Shown: positions 8,709 through 17,221, numbered from the stretch's first letter. The stretch: 64,000 nucleotides of DNA from Bradyrhizobium jicamae (GCF_018130215.1 NZ_JAFCKQ010000030.1:1-64000); one strand, 5' to 3'. The notes: generated from the letters alone by a model not told the origin. Made by a program: numbers and translations.

Positions 8709-9704
8709 TCAGCCTCCCCGCATCACGTCTGCCAGACGCGGCCATGACGGCAACGCATCGGCCTTGTGCAACGGTGCAGCGGTGCGTTCGGCCGCGCGCA
8801 GCTTGGCGGAGCGCGAGCGCGGATTGGCCGCGACCTCGGCCTCGCCTGCCGTCACCGGGCGCCTGGTCAGGATCTGGAAGCTCGGCGCTGCCTGCGCGAC
8901 CTCCGGCAAGTGCCGCGATCCGGCTGCGGCCTTGCCGCGCTCGGCGAAGAAGGTCTTCACGATGCGATCTTCCAGCGAGTGGAAGGACACCACGACCAGC
9001 CGGCCGCCAGGCCTCAGCATCCGTTCGGATGCGGCGAGCGCCTGATGCAGCTCGTCGAGCTCTTCGTTGACGAAGATGCGCAGCGCCTGGAACGTCCGCG
9101 TTGCGGGATGGATCTCGTTCGGCTTGGCGCGCACGACCTTCGCGACGATGTCGGCGAGCGCCTGCGTCGTCGTGATCGCCGCCTCCTTGCGCGCTGCGAC
9201 GATGGCGCGCGCGACGCCGCGCGAGTGGCGCTCCTCGCCGAAGATGTAGATGATGCTGGCGAGGTCGCTCTCGGAGGCCTTCGCGACCACGTCGGCGGCA
9301 GTGGGGCCGCTCTGCCCCATCCGCATGTCGAGCGGGCCGCCGAGGCGGAACGAGAAGCCGCGCTCGGCCTGGTCGAGCTGCATCGAGGAGACGCCGACAT
9401 CCATCACGATGCCGTCGACCGCTTCTAGCCCCTGCGCGGCGCAAACCTCCGCAAGGTTGGAGAAGCGGTCCTCGACCAGCGTCAGCCGGCCGTCGGAACC
9501 ATCGACAAGATCGAAGCCGCCCAGGATCGCGGTGCGGTCGCGGTCGATACCGATGACGCGGGTTTCGGCCACGCCGAGGATCACCCGGCTGTAGCCGCCG
9601 GCGCCGAAGGTGGCATCGACATAAGCACCGCCGGCGTGCGGCGCCAGAAACGCCACGGCCTCGCGGCCCAGCACGGAAATGTGACGGGAGTCACGCGCGC
9701 TCAT
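8709..9704 (-). CDS. rsmH: 16S rRNA (cytosine1402-N4)-methyltransferase RsmH (MraW)
   Basis: Methylates the N4 position of C1402 in 16S rRNA using S-adenosylmethionine. It has 331 residues from the chosen start. HISVLGREAV at the N-terminus and DATFGAGGYS (30-39) form the SAM-binding site. GIVMDVGVSSMQLDQAERGFSF and VVSFHSLEDRIVK are strong family signatures. The frame stays open back to 9959, but the extra 85 codons resemble no RsmH. The ATG at 9704 follows an AGGGG sequence and gives the usual length. It is the first gene of the operon here; no mraZ is seen upstream. Confidence 0.96.
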   Translation of the reverse strand: MSARDSRHISVLGREAVAFLAPHAGGAYVDATFGAGGYSRVILGVAETRVIGIDRDRTAILGGFDLVDGSDGRLTLVEDRFSNLAEVCAAQGLEAVDGIVMDVGVSSMQLDQAERGFSFRLGGPLDMRMGQSGPTAADVVAKASESDLASIIYIFGEERHSRGVARAIVAARKEAAITTTQALADIVAKVVRAKPNEIHPATRTFQALRIFVNEELDELHQALAASERMLRPGGRLVVVSFHSLEDRIVKTFFAERGKAAAGSRHLPEVAQAAPSFQILTRRPVTAGEAEVAANPRSRSAKLRAAERTAAPLHKADALPSWPRLADVMRGG

Positions 9705-9965
9705 CCGCGGCCCCCTGACGGAGCCGCGCCGCTCGAATCGAAAATGGACGTGCGCCGGCTCATTGCGCCTCGAATCTCTGCGCCTTGCCAGGCCGTTCCG
9801 GTCAGAAAGCCCCCGCGAGAGGCCTGCGCGGGTTCCCATCCCCGGCGGCAAATCCTGACATCCGACCGGAATTTGCTGGGCTTCCATGGGATTTCGCGCA
9901 AAAAAGCGGACCTCGGCCGTCCCCAACCGGTTCGGCTCCTCACCCCTCAGTAACGGCACTTAGCG

Positions 9966-9980
9966 TTAAGAAAACGTTGA
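9966..9980. promoter_or_regulatory. CtrA-like site upstream of the dcw operon
   Basis: TTAA-GAAAACG-TTGA matches the alphaproteobacterial CtrA consensus TTAA-N7-TTAA in 7 of 8 positions. It lies about 260 bases upstream of rsmH. Binding is inferred only from the motif and from the known role of CtrA in division-gene control. Confidence 0.3.
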
Positions 9981-10109
9981 TGTTCCGTTAGCGCTATCAG
10001 CAGCATTTGATTAGCATTTTGGGTGATGCTTGTGGTGCCCCTCACCGCACGCCAGATGTGCCCCTCGGGAAGGCCTGATGATTGCGCGGACCGCAGGGTA
10101 AAGGAATAG

Positions 10110-10127
10110 TAAACGAGTGTTCGTTTA
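10110..10127. promoter_or_regulatory. Inverted repeat upstream of the amidase gene
   Basis: TAAACGA-GTGT-TCGTTTA is a perfect 7-bp inverted repeat about 125 bases upstream of the amidase start at 10253. It could be an operator. No regulator is known and there is no downstream U-tract to suggest a terminator. Confidence 0.3.
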
Positions 10128-10252
10128 TCCATGTGTGATGTGCCGTTCTGCCGCCTGACTCGAGTGATTTGATGACTTCTGGTTCGTCCTCGTCCGCCGA
10201 TGCTGATTCGAAGCGCCAACGTGTCCTCCCGGCTCCCAGGGGAGCGGCCGAC

Positions 10253-11044
10253 ATGACGACATTCACGCCCGATTCCTCGATCGCCTCCGACGTGATCGCG
10301 TCGGCGAATTACGGTGAGCGCGCCGATGGCAGGCAGCCCGACATGATCGTGCTGCACTATACCGGGATGCCCGACGTCGAGGGCGCGATCGCGCAGCTTT
10401 GCACGCCCGGCACCGAGGTCTCGGCGCACTACGTCGTGCTCGAGGACGGCCGCATCGTGCAGTGCGTGCCGGAGAGCAAGCGTGCCTGGCACGCCGGCGT
10501 CTCCTGCTGGGCCGGCGAGGAAGACATCAACTCATGCTCGATCGGCGTCGAGATCATCAACCGCGGCCACGACTGGGGCTATCCGGACTTCCCGCTGCGA
10601 CAGATCGCTGCCGTGATCGCGCTGTGCCGCGGCATCATGCTCCGCCGCAAGGTGCCTTCGCATCGCGTGCTCGGCCATTCCGACGTCGCGCCGGCGCGCA
10701 AGAAGGATCCCGGCGAGAAGTTTCCGTGGCATTCGCTGGCCAATTCCGGTGTCGGCCACTGGGTGCAGCCGGCGCCGATCGTGCGCAGCGATGCGCTGAA
10801 GCTCGGTGCGATCAGCGACAATGTCGCAAGGATGCAGGCGGCGTTTCGGCACTATGGCTACAACATCCCGACTCACGGCAAGTTCGACGGCCCGACCATG
10901 GACGTGGTCACCGCCTTCCAGCGCCACTTCCGCCCCGAGCGGGTCGACGGCATCGCCGACCAGTCCACCATGGCGACGCTCCATGCGCTGCTGGACAGCC
11001 TGCCGGAAGGCGCGCTGGCGCCTGATGTGACCGACGCGAAATAG
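10253..11044 (+). CDS. N-acetylmuramoyl-L-alanine amidase (AmpD/AmiD type) with peptidoglycan-binding domain
   Basis: Zinc amidase that cleaves the lactyl-amide bond between MurNAc (or anhydroMurNAc) and the stem peptide. It has 263 residues. The amidase_2/PGRP domain occupies about 25-160 with the three zinc ligands His35 (LHYTG), His142 (VLGHSDVAP) and Asp152 (KKDPG), plus SIGVE at 96-100. A C-terminal peptidoglycan-binding_1 domain spans about 180-255. There is no signal peptide, favouring a cytosolic role in wall recycling. I start at ATG 10253 because AGGGGAG precedes it at good spacing. An in-frame ATG at 10172 would add 27 Ser-rich residues and has no such site. The neighbouring dcw operon fits a cell-wall role. 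Confidence 0.92.
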   Translation: MTTFTPDSSIASDVIASANYGERADGRQPDMIVLHYTGMPDVEGAIAQLCTPGTEVSAHYVVLEDGRIVQCVPESKRAWHAGVSCWAGEEDINSCSIGVEIINRGHDWGYPDFPLRQIAAVIALCRGIMLRRKVPSHRVLGHSDVAPARKKDPGEKFPWHSLANSGVGHWVQPAPIVRSDALKLGAISDNVARMQAAFRHYGYNIPTHGKFDGPTMDVVTAFQRHFRPERVDGIADQSTMATLHALLDSLPEGALAPDVTDAK

Positions 11045-11136
11045 CCGCTTCTCCGACGATCTGCCTATCGGTGACGCAGGAACCTTTTGCCTGCACGCCG
11101 CTTCCTGTTCGGGGCGGTTTGCGTGGAGACCAGTCC

Positions 11137-11403
11137 ATGTTCAAGGCACTCATTGCGGGAGCCGTCGCCGTCGGCCTCGTCGTTGCTCCAACAGCGGCAA
11201 GCGCCATGACGACCCACAAGGTCCATCACGTGCAGAAGCACAAGATGGCACCCGGCACCACGACCGGCATGTCGAAGGAAACGACGACCGATAAGATGAC
11301 GACCGGTAGCACGACGAAGTCGACGACCGGTACGACAACCGGCAATGCGGCCAAGTCGACGACCGGTACGACATCCGGTACAGCGACGAAAAAGAACTAC
11401 TGA
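11137..11403 (+). CDS. Small Thr-rich secreted protein
   Basis: Predicted exported protein of 88 residues; function unknown. Residues 1-23 form a signal peptide (MFKALIAGAVAVGLVVAP...ASA). The mature part is almost entirely Thr, Lys, Gly and Ser with imperfect repeats of KSTTGTT(T/S)G and no Cys or aromatic core, so it is probably unstructured. GGAG lies 8-9 bases before the ATG at 11137, which decides this start over 11071. Confidence 0.7.
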   Translation: MFKALIAGAVAVGLVVAPTAASAMTTHKVHHVQKHKMAPGTTTGMSKETTTDKMTTGSTTKSTTGTTTGNAAKSTTGTTSGTATKKNY

Positions 11404-11463
11404 GCGCGTCGAACGTCGCGGCATGGGAGTTGATCCCCTCGTGAGCCGCACGCGCAGGTGACG

Positions 11464-12711
11464 TCACCCCAGCTCCGCGATGCGCCGCGCATAGAGCCGG
11501 CGCAGCGGCTCGAGTTGCGTGGCCGCGGTTGCCGCGAGATACGCCTGCCGCGCCTCGTCCTTGCGGCCGAGCCGGCGCAACAGCTCGGCGCGCGCGGCGG
11601 GCAGTTGGTCATATCCCTTCAGCCCGCCGCGCGCCTCCAGCGCGTCGATCAGGTCGAGCGCGCGCGCCGGACCGTCGACCATCGATACCGCGGCGGCGTG
11701 ATTGAGCTCGATCACCGGCGACGGGCTGATGCGCAGCAGCACCTCGTAGAGGCCGGCGATCTGCGGCCAGTCGGTGTCGTCGTAACTCGGCGCCCGCGCA
11801 TGCAGCGCGGCAATCGCGGCCTGCACCGCGTAGGATTGCGGCCGCCCCGGCATCAGCAGCGCCTCCTCGACCAGCCGCAAGCCTTCGGCGATCTGCTGAA
11901 AATCCCACAGCGCGCGGTCCTGCTCCTCGAGCAGCACGATATCGCCGCCTTTGGTCTGGCGGCCGGCGCGGCGCGCGTCATGCAGCAGCATCAGCGCCAG
12001 CAGGCCCTTGATTTCGCCGCGCGCCGGCATCAGCCGATCGATGAGCCGCGCCAGCCGGATCGCCTCGCACGCGAGATCCGGGCGCATCAGGTCCTCGCCG
12101 GAGGTCGCCGCGTAGCCCTCGGTGAACACGAGATAGATCACCGCGAGCACGCCGTGCAGCCGCGGCTCCAGCGCGTCGCGCTCCGGCACCTCGTAGGGAA
12201 TGCCGGCGAGCCTGATCTTCTGCTTGGCGCGCAGCAGCCGCTGCGCCATTGCATCCTCGCTCACCAGGAAGCCGCGCGCGACCTGCGCCGTGGTGAGGCC
12301 GCACACCGTGCGCAAGGTCAGCGCCACCTGGACCTCCGCGGCAAAGGACGGATGGCAGCAGGTGAAGATCAGCCGCAGCATGTCGTCGTCGAGCGTCGCA
12401 TCCGCCGGCTCGACGGACGGCTCCGCATCGAGCAGCAATTGATGCGTCAGCTGCTGCTGCTTGCCGCGAAAGCTGACGGCGCGCCGCACCCGGTCGATCG
12501 CCTTGTTGCGGCCGACATTGACCAGCCATGCGCGCGGATTGGCGGGCAGATCGCCGATCGGCCAGCGCTCCAGCGCCACCGCGAAAGCATCCTGAAGGGA
12601 ATCCTCGGCGAGATCGAAATCGCCGACGAGGCGGATCAGCGTGGCCAGCGCCCGCCCCGCCTCGTCGCGGAAGATCTTTTCGATTTCGCTCGGGGTCATC
12701 TGATCCAACAT
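11464..12711 (-). CDS. ECF sigma factor, ECF42-like, with C-terminal TPR-like extension
   Basis: Extracytoplasmic-function sigma factor of 415 residues. The N-terminal 170 or so hold sigma region 2 (DFDLAEDSLQDAFAVALERWP, NPRAWLVNVGRNKAIDRVRR) and region 4 (TVCGLTTAQVARGFLVSEDAMAQRL). The remaining ~240 residues form the helical extension typical of ECF42, which replaces a membrane anti-sigma factor. ECF42 genes are normally paired with DGPF/YCII proteins, and exactly such a gene lies upstream in the same direction, 94 bases away. No anti-sigma gene is seen nearby. The ATG at 12711 has GGAG close upstream; an alternative ATG lies four codons in. Confidence 0.9.
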   Translation of the reverse strand: MLDQMTPSEIEKIFRDEAGRALATLIRLVGDFDLAEDSLQDAFAVALERWPIGDLPANPRAWLVNVGRNKAIDRVRRAVSFRGKQQQLTHQLLLDAEPSVEPADATLDDDMLRLIFTCCHPSFAAEVQVALTLRTVCGLTTAQVARGFLVSEDAMAQRLLRAKQKIRLAGIPYEVPERDALEPRLHGVLAVIYLVFTEGYAATSGEDLMRPDLACEAIRLARLIDRLMPARGEIKGLLALMLLHDARRAGRQTKGGDIVLLEEQDRALWDFQQIAEGLRLVEEALLMPGRPQSYAVQAAIAALHARAPSYDDTDWPQIAGLYEVLLRISPSPVIELNHAAAVSMVDGPARALDLIDALEARGGLKGYDQLPAARAELLRRLGRKDEARQAYLAATAATQLEPLRRLYARRIAELG

Positions 12712-12798
12712 GTCGCTCCGGGGCGCACGTACCCTTGCACGCGCGAACCCGGAACCTCGAGATTCCGGGTTCGTCCTTCGAAGCTCCGGAATGACGAC
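12712..12798. repeat. Palindromic element between the DGPF gene and the ECF sigma gene
   Basis: The core is a perfect inverted repeat, GAACCCGGAA (12745-12754) and TTCCGGGTTC (12763-12772), with an 8-base loop. The outer edges GTCGCTCCGGGGC and GCTCCGGAATGAC resemble the arms of the element at 2333-2412. Like that copy it sits between two co-directional genes. The left edge abuts the sigma-factor start, so its hairpin could influence translation. Confidence 0.7.
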
Positions 12799-12805
12799 AC
12801 TTCTA

Positions 12806-13159
12806 TCAGTTGTCGTAGACCATCACCGGCCTGACCTCGACCGAGCCGGTCCTGGCCCCGGGAATCCGCGCGGCGAGGCCGAGCGCGGTGTCGAGATCCT
12901 TGGCATCGACCAGATAATAGCCGGCGAGCTGCTCGCGGGTCTCCGCGAACGGGCCGTCGGTTGTCAGGATCTTGCCGTCGCGAACCCGCACCGTGGTTGC
13001 GGTCGTCGTCGGCTGCAGCCCGTCACCCGCCTTGAAGTGGCCGCTCTGAATGATGGACTGGGTGTAGGCGCCGTACTCTCCGGTCATCTTCTTGCGATCA
13101 TCGGCGGTCATGTGGCCCAATTCCGCTTCATTCCGATAGATCAGCAGCAAATAGTGCAT
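12806..13159 (-). CDS. YCII/DGPF-domain protein, ECF42 partner
   Basis: Small cytoplasmic alpha-beta protein of 117 residues from the YCII-related superfamily; biochemical role unknown. It begins MHYLLLIYRNEAEL and carries the signature DGPF in TTDGPFAETREQLAGYYLVDA at about 71-91, closing with VEVRPVMVYDN. AGGAGA lies just upstream of ATG 13159. In many bacteria DGPF genes are adjacent to, and activated by, ECF42 sigma factors, and the following gene here is of that class. Confidence 0.9.
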   Translation of the reverse strand: MHYLLLIYRNEAELGHMTADDRKKMTGEYGAYTQSIIQSGHFKAGDGLQPTTTATTVRVRDGKILTTDGPFAETREQLAGYYLVDAKDLDTALGLAARIPGARTGSVEVRPVMVYDN

Positions 13160-13266
13160 GTCTCATCTCCTTGTCATCGGCTGGATCGCCGACACTCAGT
13201 CGAACGGACGACGTGCAGGACGACATCGTCGTCATTATTTTTTTGCCGGGCTCATCGTCCGCGGCC

Positions 13267-13707
13267 TCATGACCCGGAACCGGCCTGGCCCGACTGCGCC
13301 AGCCGCCGCCTCAATGCCCTGATTTCCTCGAACCGCCGGCTCACGTCGCGCATCACGGCCACGGTCCCGGCCACGCGCTGCGCCGGGTCCCGCAGCATCA
13401 CGATCGTAAACTCGACCGAGATCCGGCGGCCATCCCTGGTCAGGCCGGGCACCGACAACAGATCGCCGTGCCCGTAGCGGCTGACGCCGGTCTCCATGAC
13501 TTCGCGAAAGCCCGCCCAGTGGCGCGCGCGCAGGTTTTCCGGAATGATCAGGTCGAGCGACTGGCCCACGGCGTCCTCGGCCGTGAAGCCGAACACCCGC
13601 TCCGCGCCGGGATTCCAGAATGTGATGCGGCCTTCCCGATCGGTCGCAACAATCGCGTCGGACGCGCTGCCAAGCAGCGCCTCGCCCAGGTTGGTCTGGA
13701 ATTCCAT
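13267..13707 (-). CDS. Single-PAS-domain protein
   Basis: Cytoplasmic PAS sensor or adaptor of 146 residues. LLGSASDAIVATDREGRITFWNPGAERVFGFTAEDAVGQSLDLIIPE is a standard PAS start, and the domain continues to the PAC-like VAGTVAVMRDVSRRFEE near 115-128. There is no kinase, cyclase or HTH domain, so it must act through a partner or be a stand-alone ligand sensor. The cofactor is unknown. The start was set at the ATG preceded by GGAGAG; the open frame further upstream overlaps rnpB antisense and is not coding. Confidence 0.8.
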   Translation of the reverse strand: MEFQTNLGEALLGSASDAIVATDREGRITFWNPGAERVFGFTAEDAVGQSLDLIIPENLRARHWAGFREVMETGVSRYGHGDLLSVPGLTRDGRRISVEFTIVMLRDPAQRVAGTVAVMRDVSRRFEEIRALRRRLAQSGQAGSGS

Positions 13708-13830
13708 CGGACTCTCCACTCCTTCACCCCTCGCCCCGATCTGGACCCGCGGACCCGGTTTGACAAGCGCGGACCGGATTAACCAACGCAACCGCTTGAC
13801 GCGGCGGAGCAAAGCCCGCATGCCTACGCC

Positions 13831-14256
13831 GTCAGTCGGCCGGACGGCCGCTCCCGCTGGCGCCGAAAGGCCGCGGGGGAGGAAAGTCCGGGCTCCATCG
13901 ACATGCGGTGCCGGATAACATCCGGCGGGGGCAACCCCAGGGAAAGTGCCACAGAGACCGAACCGCCCCGCTTCGCCCTCGGGCTTCGCGGGGTAAGGGT
14001 GAAAAGGTGCGGTAAGAGCGCACCGCGTTTCCGGCAACGGAGACGGCATGGCAAACCACACCGGGAGCAAAACCGAATAGGGACGGCACCGCGGTTAGTT
14101 CGCGCTTTCAGCGATAACACCGCAGGGCGATGTCAGGCCCGCTGTCCGGGTAGGTTGCTCGAGGCAAGGTGCGAACCTTGTCCCAGAGGAATGGCCGTCA
14201 CGTACCGTTCGCGAGAATGGTGCCCTACAGAACCCGGCTTACAGGCCGGCTGATGC
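13831..14256 (+). ncRNA. rnpB: RNase P RNA, class A
   Basis: Catalytic RNA of ribonuclease P, which matures tRNA 5' ends. The universally conserved GAGGAAAGTCCGGGCTCC is at about 13879-13896, followed by GGGGGCAACCCCAGGGAAAGTGCCACAGA. GCATGGCAAACC lies near 14047 and CAGAGGAATGGCCGTCAC near 14183. The ends pair as helix P1: GTCAGTCGGCC at 13831 with GGCCGGCTGAT near 14245-14255, allowing G-U pairs. A TTGACG hexamer near 13796 could be the -35 box, but no good -10 is obvious. A terminator hairpin follows. Confidence 0.95.
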
Positions 14257-14264
14257 TCTACCAT

Positions 14265-14304
14265 GAGGGGCTCGGCGTAATACGCCGGGCCCCTCGCCAT
14301 TTTG
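14265..14304 (+). terminator. Rho-independent terminator of rnpB
   Basis: GAGGGGC-T-CGGCGT pairs with ACGCCG-G-GCCCCTC around a short AT loop, followed by GCCATTTT. It begins about 9 bases after the RNase P P1 helix. Confidence 0.75.
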
Positions 14305-14388
14305 CGGTACCACTCAGCAAGCGCAGTGACGCCGCGAGCCTTTCGAGTAGAATGCCGGAACCGGCACTGCTCAATGAGGACAAGAGGC

Positions 14389-16044
14389 ATGACCTATTTT
14401 GATCTCGGGCCGTACAGCCGCAAAGTCACCACATCATCGCCTGACGCACAGCTCTGGTTCGATCGAGGGCTCAACTGGCTGTTCGGGTTCAACCATACCG
14501 AGGCGATCAAGTGCTTCCGCAAAGCGCTCGCGCACGACGGCGAATGTGCGATGGCGCATTGGGGCATCAGCTACGCCTCGGGACCCAACTACAATCTGCC
14601 CTGGGTGCGCTATGACCCGCAGGGGCGGCAGATGGCACTGTCGGCCTCATACGACGCCATGCAGGACGCGCTCGCGCATGCGGCCAAGGCAAGTGCGGTC
14701 GAGCGGGCGATGATCGAAGCCCTGCCCGCGCGCTATCCGCAGCGCGAGGCGATCGAGGACATGGCGCCATGGGACAAGGCCTACACCAGGGAGATGCGCA
14801 AGATCTTCACGGCCTTTCCGGACGATCTCGAAGTCCGATGCGTGTTCGCCGAATCGATCATGAACGAGACCCCCTGGCAGATGTGGGATCTGCCGTCCGG
14901 CAAGCCGGCTGAAGGAGCAAGCACCGAGGAATGTCGCGCGGTGCTCGAACAGGCTTTCGAACGAGTGCCGGCCGCGTGGGACCATCCGGGCCTGCTGCAT
15001 CTCTATGTCCACCTGATGGAGATGTCGCCGTTCCCGCAGCGCGCGCTGCGCGCCGGCGACCGGTTGCGCGCGATCGTCCCCGACAGCGGTCACCTGATCC
15101 ATATGCCGACGCATCTCGACGTGCTGTGCGGACAGTACAACGACGTGCTGCTCTACAATCAGAAGGCGCTCAAGACCGACCGCAGCTTCCTCGCCTTTTC
15201 GGACGATCCGGGCGTCTACCTCGTCTACGTCATCCACAACTTCCACTTCGCAATCTACGGCGCGATGTTCCTCGGCCAGTACTTGCCGGCGATCGCGGCG
15301 GCCGAGGAGCTGATCGCCACGGTCCCGGAGCCGGTGCTGCGCATCCCTTCGCCCCCGATGGCCGATTTCCTCGAAGGCTATCTGACCATGAAGCAGCACG
15401 TGCTGGTGCGCTTCGGCAAATGGCGCGAGATCATCGCACAGAAGCTGCCCGAGGATCGCGACCTCTACTGTTCGGTGACGGCAATGATCCACTACGCCAA
15501 GGCGGTGGCGCACTCGGCGCTCGGCCATGTCGCCGAGGCCGAGGCCGAGAAGGCATCGTTCACGGCAGCGAAGGCCCGCGTGCCGGAGAGCCGGCTTGTG
15601 CACAACAACAAGGTCGCGAACCTGCTCAATGTCGCCGAGGCGATGCTGAACGGCGAGCTGGAATACCGCAAGGGCAACCATGACACCGCATTTGCGCAGC
15701 TGCGCAAATCGGTCGAGCTCTCCGACGCGCTGCCCTATGACGAGCCGTGGGGCTGGATGCAGCCGCCGCGTCATGCGCTCGGCGCGCTGCTGCTCGAGCA
15801 GGGACGCCTCGATGAAGCCGAGGCGGTCTACCGTTCCGATCTCGGCCTCGACGGCAAGCTGAGCCGGGCCTGCCAGCATCCCGACAATCTGTGGTCGCTG
15901 CATGGTTTGCACGAGTGCCTGGTGCGCCGTGGCGAGATGGTCGAGAGCGCGCTGATCAAGCAACGGCTCGATCTCGCACAGGCGCGCGCGGAGATTCCGA
16001 TCAAGGCCTCCTGCTTCTGCCGCAGGACCGCGATGGCAGCGTAG
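14389..16044 (+). CDS. Tetratricopeptide-repeat protein
   Basis: Predicted soluble 551-residue helical-repeat protein; no catalytic function recognised. A TPR-like unit is clear at the N-terminus (AQLWFDRGLNWLFGFNHTEAIKCFRKALAHDGECAMAHWGISYA) and others recur near the C-terminus (ALGALLLEQGRLDEAEAVYRSDL). The N-terminal DLGPYSRKVTTSSPDAQLWFDRGL and the following GPNYNLPW block belong to a conserved family of uncharacterised bacterial TPR proteins. The start at 14389 follows AGGACAAGAGG. It ends 51 bases before the dioxygenase-like gene on the same strand, so the two may be cotranscribed. There is no signal peptide. Confidence 0.85.
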   Translation: MTYFDLGPYSRKVTTSSPDAQLWFDRGLNWLFGFNHTEAIKCFRKALAHDGECAMAHWGISYASGPNYNLPWVRYDPQGRQMALSASYDAMQDALAHAAKASAVERAMIEALPARYPQREAIEDMAPWDKAYTREMRKIFTAFPDDLEVRCVFAESIMNETPWQMWDLPSGKPAEGASTEECRAVLEQAFERVPAAWDHPGLLHLYVHLMEMSPFPQRALRAGDRLRAIVPDSGHLIHMPTHLDVLCGQYNDVLLYNQKALKTDRSFLAFSDDPGVYLVYVIHNFHFAIYGAMFLGQYLPAIAAAEELIATVPEPVLRIPSPPMADFLEGYLTMKQHVLVRFGKWREIIAQKLPEDRDLYCSVTAMIHYAKAVAHSALGHVAEAEAEKASFTAAKARVPESRLVHNNKVANLLNVAEAMLNGELEYRKGNHDTAFAQLRKSVELSDALPYDEPWGWMQPPRHALGALLLEQGRLDEAEAVYRSDLGLDGKLSRACQHPDNLWSLHGLHECLVRRGEMVESALIKQRLDLAQARAEIPIKASCFCRRTAMAA

Positions 16045-16095
16045 AACATGATGCAGTCAGGTTGAACCGGTTTCGAAACAGAGGGGAGGCACGTC

Positions 16096-17103
16096 ATGGA
16101 AATCCAGGCATTCGGCTATCTCGGCGTCGGCACCGCGAAACTGGACGACTGGACGACATTGGCGACGAAGGGCCTCGGTATGGAGGCTGTCGATCGCGGC
16201 GGCGGCATGCGTGCTTTCCGCATGGATGACCGGAAGCAGCGCCTGGTGCTCGATGGCGCCATGCCCGGCGGTACGAACTATTTTGGCTGGGAAGTCGCGG
16301 ACGCCGCAGCGCTGGAGGCTCTTGCTGCAAGGTTGGAGCAGGCCGGCATTGCCGTGCGGCGCGAGCCGGCTGCGCTTGCGGACCAGCGCTTCGTGTCCGG
16401 CCTGATCTCGTTTCGCGATCCGGCCGGCAATCGTCTGGAGGCGTTCCATGGCGCCGCGCTAGCCGATACGCCGTTTCGCCCCAGCCGCCTGATTTCGGGA
16501 TTTCGTGCCGGCCCGCTCGGGATGGGACATGTTCTGATCGCGGTGCAGGACATCAAGGCCGCATTGACGTTCTACCGCGACCTGCTCGGCTTTCGCATCA
16601 GCGATTATTCCCTCGCGCCGATCGCGGCGTATTTCCTGCACGTCAATCCGCGGCATCACAGCATCGCCCTCGTCGAGGCGCCGGTGAATGTCCTCAACCA
16701 CCTGATGGTCGAACTCTATTCGCTCGACGACGTCGGCCAGGGTTATGACCTGGCCCTGACGGATCGTGAGAAGATCGTCGCCACGCTTGGTCGTCACAGC
16801 AACGATTTCATGACGTCCTTCTACATGCGTACGCCGTCGGAGTTTTTTGTCGAGTATGGCTGGGGTGGCCGCGACGTCGACGACGCGACGTGGCAGCCGC
16901 ACGAGGTGGACACGCTGGCGAGCTTCTGGGGCCACGATGGACTGTTCCGCGCCGTTGGCGGCGAGGATCCGCCTCCCGACGTGCGGCATGATGCACAAAA
17001 CCGGCAGAGAGGAGCGCCGGTTCAGGTGATCGACGGCAATTACGCGCGCGTCAAAGGCGTCTGCCCGTGGTGGGATGCCGTGGTGGCGCAGGGCCGGCAA
17101 TGA
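16096..17103 (+). CDS. Extradiol ring-cleavage dioxygenase-like protein, two VOC domains (BphC type)
   Basis: Resembles type I extradiol dioxygenases such as 2,3-dihydroxybiphenyl 1,2-dioxygenase, which open catechols meta with Fe(II) and O2. It has 335 residues with an N-terminal VOC domain (about 5-125) and a C-terminal VOC domain (about 140-290). The metal ligands are present: His145 (GMGHVLIAV), His202 (LNHLMVEL) and Glu253 (FFVEYGWGG). The active-site His (PRHHSIAL, 187-188) and Tyr243 are also there. AGGGGAGG precedes the ATG. No other aromatic-pathway gene is adjacent, so the substrate is open. The C-terminal 40 residues (DAQNRQRGAPVQVIDGNY) are not part of the catalytic domain. Confidence 0.88.
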   Translation: MEIQAFGYLGVGTAKLDDWTTLATKGLGMEAVDRGGGMRAFRMDDRKQRLVLDGAMPGGTNYFGWEVADAAALEALAARLEQAGIAVRREPAALADQRFVSGLISFRDPAGNRLEAFHGAALADTPFRPSRLISGFRAGPLGMGHVLIAVQDIKAALTFYRDLLGFRISDYSLAPIAAYFLHVNPRHHSIALVEAPVNVLNHLMVELYSLDDVGQGYDLALTDREKIVATLGRHSNDFMTSFYMRTPSEFFVEYGWGGRDVDDATWQPHEVDTLASFWGHDGLFRAVGGEDPPPDVRHDAQNRQRGAPVQVIDGNYARVKGVCPWWDAVVAQGRQ

Positions 17104-17221
17104 CGATCAGCGCCGCTTCGGCGAGCTAGCCCAAGCGGGTAGCGCCGATGTCGCCTATTGGACAATCGCCGACCGCCCACCATCCGCGACGTCGTTCGTC
17201 GGCGTGGATCGGATATTGAAC

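Larger units (their letters stand above)
9705..10252. other. Divergent intergenic region between the dcw operon and the amidase
   Basis: No gene is supported in these 548 bases. The dcw promoter should lie here. Two elements stand out and are listed separately: a CtrA-like site at 9966-9980 and a small inverted repeat at 10110-10127. mraZ, which precedes rsmH in many bacteria, has no counterpart here. Confidence 0.6.

Noticed and set aside
9705..9959. N-terminal extension of rsmH
   Set aside because: The extra 85 codons match no RsmH, while the ATG at 9704 has an upstream AGGGG and gives the normal length.
13708..14070. N-terminal extension of the PAS protein
   Set aside because: It runs antisense through the 5' half of rnpB and reads as Pro/Arg-rich non-protein sequence.
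13832..14120. Several 70-110-codon frames across rnpB
   Set aside because: The sequence is fully explained by the conserved RNase P RNA structure.
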